Assembly: GCA_003313425.1 (NCBI GenBank)
Contig: NHZP01000027.1
Span: forward strand, 682,001-746,000
Reading direction: 5' to 3'
DNA: 64,000 bases
From: Pseudopyrenochaeta lycopersici
Taxonomy: Eukaryota > Ascomycota > Dothideomycetes > Pleosporales > Pseudopyrenochaetaceae
Numbering within the stretch: position 1 is the stretch's first letter; every line of letters begins with the position of its first letter. A program made the translations under genes and the position numbers. This document shows positions 58,601 through 64,000 of this stretch, in pieces. The notes below the pieces were generated by a model. That model was not told the DNA's origin, ran no database searches, and saw only the letters and a program-made list of their open reading frames with translations.

Positions 58601-60131
58601 CCCCATGACCTTCGTGCACGATCTAGATCTCGATTTCGCGAGTCAACATCTAAGCATTGCTTTAAGACTTGTAACAAAGCCTGGGATTTTTGACGTACGT
58701 CTTCCGGGCAGTGTCGAGATAGAAAACATCTTTTCAGCCAGTAGCAAAGGTCGTCAATAGGTTTGGTCTTGATATTGTAAACTGAGCCCATCTTGGAAGT
58801 ATCTGTCCCGATTAGCACTGATTCCGACCTTTAGAAAAGTCGCAGTGTACCGGATTGGCCCCCTGTGTCTGAAGAGAGAGAGGGGTTGTCCTTTGTGACC
58901 CTGCTATCAGTAAGTTGGAAAGGATTTGCCCTCCCAGCATCATTCGCAGGACAAGCAACCCCCAAGAATACGTGTCTCTAGCAGCGAATGAGGTATAATC
59001 TCCAATTTGCGGTTTTTCCGGTGCACTCCATATCCCAGTTGCTGCAAGGACTAGACCGCCACGAGATGACATGAAGCCGCGAAAGTCAACTAGACTATAC
59101 CCGAAGACTGACAGTTTTGCCGTGACTTTACTAAAATTTCCTGCACATATTAAAACATTCTCGCTTTTAAGGTCACCATGCGGCAGCTTCTTGGCCTGGA
59201 GTTTACTAAGACCGGCGGCGACGTCAAAAGCTAGTGGCTTCTTATTTTCGTACCGGCTGCACGGCCCTCTTGTTCTGAAACAATAACAATGCCCCCACCA
59301 ACTTTCACATTCCATGTGAAAAGAGGAAGTGGATACAGACAAGGCGGCAGAGATGGTTGAACTTCCAAGGACGACTATTACCAGGCTGCAGTAAGGCAAT
59401 CCTTAAACTCCGTGCCGGCATCAAAATTGCCAGTCAGCAAGACTATATCAAAGACCTTAAGAGAGTGCAATGCATTTGGGTCCGGTTAAAGAACTCATGG
59501 TCTATTATCTTGAGAGAGGCCAGCATTTGAACCTCCATGCTCTAGATTTCTAGATTTGTTGCTGGAGGACTCTTCAAATAACCTTGTGATACTGTACTGT
59601 ATATACTTGTCCACCTAACGTTTTGACTGCCTCTTTTCGTTTTCCATCGCTCCACTCGGATCACCAAACGTAGTATCTACCGCATTAACCGAGAGCAAAA
59701 CCCTGGCAGCAGCTGCTAGGGCTGTCGACGCTGATATAGCAAATGTCGCACCAGAAGGGATGTCGCCCTGCAGCTCTTCTGCTATTCGAGCATTCAACCA
59801 CGTTGTCGTAAGCAACAAAGAGAACATATCCTGCCCTTCACCGACGGTTCGATTAATTGACTTGCGGTTTTCCTCAGGTTTAACAGCATCTCGAAATCGT
59901 CGATCTGCCTCATTGAGATAGAACGACTTAGCTTTATCGAAAGTGGCTCAAATGGACGTTACGAAGCGGTTTGAGAACGACGAGGAAAGAAAGACAAGAA
60001 GCTGCGATCTCCACTTCAGCGATTTGGGAGCGATGATTGTCATCAAACTGAGGTTGGAATTTCTTTGTAAAATCTGAGGATGGCAGTGTGGCCATGAAAT
60101 CCAGGATTGTGCTGCTCAAAACTAGTGGCAA
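55629..60131 (-). pseudogene. Protein kinase-ankyrin repeat gene, broken at many places
   Basis: On the minus strand a helical N-terminal region (60131-59640) precedes a kinase domain at 59399-58600. That domain has the catalytic-loop His-Gly-Asp-Leu-Lys-Ser-Glu-Asn, a degenerate Val-Phe-Gly in place of Asp-Phe-Gly, and Ala-Pro-Glu. Ankyrin repeats fill 58468-56600, then a C-terminal region of unknown type to 55629. Lesions include a TAA at 57240-57238, a TGA near 56,786, a TAA near 56,384 (Ile-stop-Gln), and frameshifts near 57,945, 56,645 and 59,945. Several nonsense codons are CAA-to-TAA, as RIP would produce. Kinase-ankyrin and NLR-ankyrin genes share repeat types in fungi. The gene cannot make a full product. 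Confidence 0.78.
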
Positions 60132-60823
60132 AACTTCCTAGGTGAAAAGCAAACAGTGGGAGGAGATACTGTAATACCTAATCACTTCAATGAATTATTG
60201 GATAGACATTTAGGCTCCTATTGCTAAAGTGGGATGGATCCGTACGTGAGCTAGGTGCGAGAGGCGAATGGGCGTTGTATTCGGGACTAGGACGTGGACC
60301 TGTGTAGTTTTCAAGCCTCCCAAGGGTCAGCTATACTTCGTACATTATCAAAGGCAGTGCGTCGTCTTCATAGGTTATTCTAATATTCAAGAGGCCTACA
60401 CCCAGGTGAAGCTTGCGAGGTAGCTGAGTGCGCTCACGATCTTTGTCGCTTTCTGCCTAACCCATTGCAGCTTAGTGTCCGCTATACTCTATGCGTCGCA
60501 AAACGAACTCAGCCATCGACTCCGCCCAAACGCCAAGAGAAATCGGGTACAAGCCTCGGCTACAACCTGAATACAAGGGAGCGCATGTGCGGGCTGCCTT
60601 ACGCCAGATTCCGCACAGACGAATTTTGTATGGAAACCAACAATTTGTAGGAAAGCCTCAAATCGCGTATTTGCAGCCCGCACATACGGTCCCCTTGTAG
60701 TGTGTACTCCGTTCTTCGTATTACTAGCTATGCAGCCTACAAAGTCACATGTACTTCGCTATATGAATTAAGGCTGGCGGTCGCGTCGGGCTCGCATTTC
60801 CCGCCTTGCTCCTGGTATTCAAC
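60132..60823 (+). other. Intergenic, about 0.7 kb
   Basis: It lies upstream of both the kinase-ankyrin pseudogene (minus) and the secreted-protein gene (plus). A 69-codon ORF at 60491 is Gln/Pro/Arg-rich without features. Nothing else is supported. Confidence 0.45.
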
Positions 60824-61548
60824 ATGTTCCCTCACCAGCACATGTTAAAGCTTGTCGCTTTGTGGCATCTTCTGCTCTCCACCAGCACCGCTCAATCGTC
60901 GTCCCTACGCAAAATAGAGACCTCCCTGGTCTTCGTTCCCTGGGATGCATATGTCTCGGTAGTCGCAGTCAACCCCACAGCAACAACCTACCTCAAAGAC
61001 AACGTCAACCCCTCTCGCAACAAATCAAACACCATAAATTGCCATGCCGAAGCCTACGATAGAGTGACAATCGTCAATGGCCCCTCTACTGCCGGCGTCA
61101 CGTACTTTTATACAGAGTGTGGCATGTTTCCCGCGTACTCATTCCAGGTCGACTGCGCGTTAAGCCAACCCAACACCGCGACGTGTACACAGGTTGTCAC
61201 GAGCGGAAATTCAACGCAAACGACGAGCACAACGGCTAACTCGTCTGAGTTGTCGCCGCAGCCATGTACCATCATCGCTGGAATAGAGAAGCTGGGTTCC
61301 GCGACCCCCGTGCCGACGACTTCTGGTTTGTCCACCGCATATGATGGTACATTTTGGAGCACTACTAATTTTTTCTAGATCGGAGTGCATCGGTGCCCCA
61401 AACATCGTTTCCAACTCCAACTTCTCCCGCCGCTTCAGCGCAGAGCGTTGCTCCAAGCACCACTGGCGCAGGCTCATGCTTTATGATCCCGCTTGATGAA
61501 GTGTTTGTTGTAGCTGCAGCAGCTGGTTTATGGTCAGTAATGTGGTAG
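60824..61548 (+). CDS. Small secreted, possibly GPI-anchored protein
   Basis: Two exons, 60824-61325 and 61379-61548, give 223 residues. The N-terminus has a signal peptide (Leu-Val-Ala-Leu-Trp-His-Leu-Leu-Leu, cleavage after Ala-Gln likely). The mature part has five or six cysteines and a Ser/Thr-rich C-terminal third, then a hydrophobic tail of about 18 residues that could direct a GPI anchor. It resembles small fungal cell-wall or effector-type proteins in form only. The intron is best read as 53 nt with a GTTTGT donor; a 32-nt version with a later GTACAT donor is also in frame. The ATG at 60842 is an alternative start. Confidence 0.7.
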
Positions 61549-61848
61549 CGTAAGCGGTAATGTTAATGGGAAGTGTAACCTTAGTCGCCTATAGAGATGT
61601 AGTTGGCATCTTATCTAATATAAGTTATATTTACCCTACAAGCAACTATAATGCTTTATCTGTTGTAGTAAATAATTTGCAGAGTATGCATGTAATACTC
61701 TTAGTCGGTTAGTATTTACTAATTACTAGTCTCTAGAATCTATACTTTACTATATACTATATGCGCGATTGTCTGTGTTTAGTACAATACGCCAGAGCAA
61801 AATGTACGTTAACGGGCATCTTTTGTACAGCCGCGCCAGGATAAAAGC

Positions 61849-64000
61849 TTATGACACTGCAACATCAGCTCTGAATGTTTCGAATCTATCAGCCTCGGTC
61901 TGCAATTTCTTCAGATGCTGCTTCTTTTGTTCATCTCGGTGATGGACTTGCTCCTTAATCTAAAAAAGACTTATTAATCAAGCAATAATGACAGAGCCCG
62001 GCACGGCAGGTTGGAGGGTGGAAAACTTACCTTCAGCCTTACGTGAAGCAACTCTTCCTCCTCACCTAGCGCTTGATACAGTGTCTCCATCGCTTGCAGA
62101 CATGCGAGGTTTAGCTCGGAATGAGCATAATTGGTCTCCTGCCAGTTCGCTGTCCGAGCCAAGGCCATTCGACCTTGACCGACAGCATGCTCAAGATCCC
62201 TCGTGGCTGTCTTCAGTCTGACGTCTTGGATAAATGTCCTTACGAGTCCGATTCTCTCGAGCTCTCCCTTGGCTACTCGTGACTCGGAAAACGCAATCGA
62301 AGTGGCCTTCCGCAAGAACTTGCGCGCCTCCTCGTAGTTGCCAAGTGCCTCATACAATTCCACAAGGAAGAGGACCGCATCAAGGTTATCCCAATCATTT
62401 GCGACCACTTTCCGCTGGAGCGCAACTGCTTCATCCAGTCGGCCCTGCTTAAATCGAAGGTAGGCTCGCCCTGGATAGGGGATATTGCGTTCATCGTCGC
62501 CCTCGTTGAAGACGTGTTGGCACGTCTCTTGCACGAGGTCAATCATCCCATCGGCCTCGTCCATCTTGCCGGCGTCGACGAGAACCCGCGCCAGGGCCAC
62601 CATGATCTGCAGCGTGGTTTCTTGTTCGATCCCGAAGCTTGCGAGCCGAAAGTCCATGGCGCGCCGGCCAAAAGACTCAGCCTCGTTATACCGGCCTTGC
62701 TTGCTGCACGACTCGATTAATACCTCGAGCAAGACGCATGCCTCCTCGCGCTCCTCGGGATGCTCGACCTCCAAGAAGCGCAGCACGTCTCGCTGCACCA
62801 GTTCTGCCTCAGGCCAGAAGCCTAGCGCCGGGAGGATGAAGGCGAGGTCCTTCTTGGTGTCGATTGTATCCTCGTGGTACTCCCCCCGCAACTCCCGTCG
62901 CCGCTTCACGAGCTCCGCCGCCAGCTCTAAGGCTTCAGTCATGTCCCCCTCAGCAACAGTCGCCCGCAACAAGTCCGCCAGCAAGTCCAACATGGCGTCA
63001 GCTGTATCGCCAAGCACCCGCCGCGTCGAGTCAATTGCCGCCCGGTAGTGGGCCACTGCCTCAGGGTTGCGGTCCGTCTGCTCGCAGACGTAGCCCAGAA
63101 AACCAGCCGCCAGCCTCGCCGGCTCTGAGTCGGCTGTTGCAGCCGCAAGCACCTCGCGCGCCAGTGGCTCCGCGGCAACGTAGTCAGCTACATCGATGTG
63201 CAGTCTGGCTAGGGTGCACATAGACGTTAGCAAGTCTAACGTCGCGACACCGCCGGCGTTCACTCTCTCCCGCTCGAGCGAGGCGGCGTACAGGCGACGC
63301 GCCTCGTCCAGTTCGCCTCGCAGTTCCTTGCACGTAGCTTGGATGTACAGCGCCAGGGAGACCATTTTATTGTTTGTCTCAGGCACGTGGCTGGTGATGT
63401 GCAGGAGCCGCTCAGCTTGCACCTCGGCCTCGTCGAGCTGCCGTGCCCGCAACAGGGTTGCGCACAGGTCCTCTACGGCTTTGCCAGTGTGGACGTTCAT
63501 CTCGCCGTGGGATCGAACAGTAGAGGCGACGCGGCTCTGGAAGAGATCAATGGCTTCAGCTGACTTGGCTGCAACGGAGAGCGTCAGGCCGAGCTGGCGC
63601 TCCGCGTCGAGAGTAGTCTGATGATTATTGCCGAGCGTGGCTCGATACGCAAGCACGGCTTCCCGGCCGTAGGCTTCGGACCTTTCGACCTGGGCTTGGC
63701 TCCTGAGAGCCTCGCAAAGGGCAGTCTTGACGTCTGCTAGCTCTAAGGCGTCGTAGGGATCGGACTGCTTGAGGATATCCAGCACCTGCTCTTCGAGGAG
63801 ACTTGCTTGGGCCCAGCTTCCGCACTTGCCCAGCGCGGCGGCTAGGTTGCGCTTTTGCCTGATCGTGCTCGGGTGCTCGGGACCTATGGTGAGTTGGAGA
63901 TGGTCTACCAGCTTCTGTAGCAGCTGGGCCTCTTTGTCCCACAAACGACGCAGTCTGTAGTGCATGGCAAGTTGCTCCAGCACTGCATGAGTAGCGTGGG
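61849..64000 (-). CDS. TPR-repeat protein, C-terminal part (runs off the right edge)
   Basis: The exon 64000-62031 is open to the window edge and is joined by a 71-nt intron to 61959-61849, where the frame ends in TAA. About 690 residues are visible. They consist of some 12-14 degenerate tetratricopeptide repeats of the kinesin-light-chain-like type (Ala-x-x-Leu-x-x-x-Leu with Gly-x-x-x-x-x-Thr between helices). In fungi such arrays often form the C-terminus of STAND proteins (NB-ARC or NACHT plus TPR), but the N-terminal part lies outside. The last exon encodes a basic, Gln/Lys-rich helix. No lesion is seen. GC content is high, unlike the AT-rich compartment. Confidence 0.88.

Noticed and set aside
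61347..61378. 32-nt intron (GTACAT donor) in the small secreted protein gene
   Set aside because: It is in frame but much shorter than any other intron here. A GTTTGT donor at 61326 gives a 53-nt intron with the same phase.
1..64000. CRISPR arrays, bacterial operons or prophage features
   Set aside because: There are no regularly spaced repeats. Introns, RIP and gene content are eukaryotic and fungal.

Overview
The window is nuclear DNA of a filamentous ascomycete (Pezizomycotina). Gene models have many short GT-AG introns (mostly 42-77 nt) with CTAAC-like branch sites. The genes seen are a multi-pass chitin synthase, a Zn(II)2Cys6 regulator, an alpha-arrestin and fungal STAND/ankyrin proteins. 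Long AT-rich tracts are saturated with TpA and in-frame TAA/TAG codons, the footprint of repeat-induced point mutation (RIP). A Dothideomycetes host is plausible but is inference; no sequence search was possible.

Layout. 1-17.6 kb is a normal gene-bearing stretch: a doubtful minus-strand ORF pair, a Zn2Cys6 transcription factor (6 exons), an arrestin-like protein, a long gap, a class I/II-type chitin synthase (5 exons, one with a GC donor), a large WW-like/EF-hand protein on the minus strand, and a short-chain dehydrogenase. 17.78-19.52 kb is a RIP-mutated DNA transposon (pogo/Fot1-type) with 83-bp inverted repeats. 20.7-21.4 kb holds a small GRF-type zinc-finger gene. A WD40 relic at 23.0 kb opens a 10-kb RIP-mutated compartment. 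Most of that is a composite Ty3/Gypsy chromovirus (24,453-32,680, minus orientation) with a matching CAGCG target duplication, three LTRs and two antisense accessory ORFs.

33.6-39.7 kb carries a STAND (NLR-like) ankyrin gene on the minus strand with a nonsense codon, a frameshift and a 681-bp hAT element in its tail. Then come a GFA-domain gene (40.8 kb), decayed fragments (43.1-43.7 kb), a SAM-dependent methyltransferase (45 kb), a large Ser/Thr/Pro-rich secreted-type protein (49.2-52.6 kb) and a small ankyrin protein (53.5 kb). A kinase-ankyrin pseudogene follows (55.6-60.1 kb), then a small secreted or GPI-like protein (60.8 kb) and the C-terminal part of a TPR protein running off the right edge.

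The housekeeping-like genes on the left contrast with the right two thirds, where transposons sit among NLR, ankyrin, WD40, TPR and kinase-ankyrin genes, several broken by C-to-T type nonsense changes. This looks like a birth-and-death region for non-self-recognition proteins next to a RIP compartment. The least expected signal is in the chromovirus: both copies of its 3' region carry, antisense to gag-pol, a degraded ORF with a Zn2Cys6-like cysteine pattern followed by a coiled coil.
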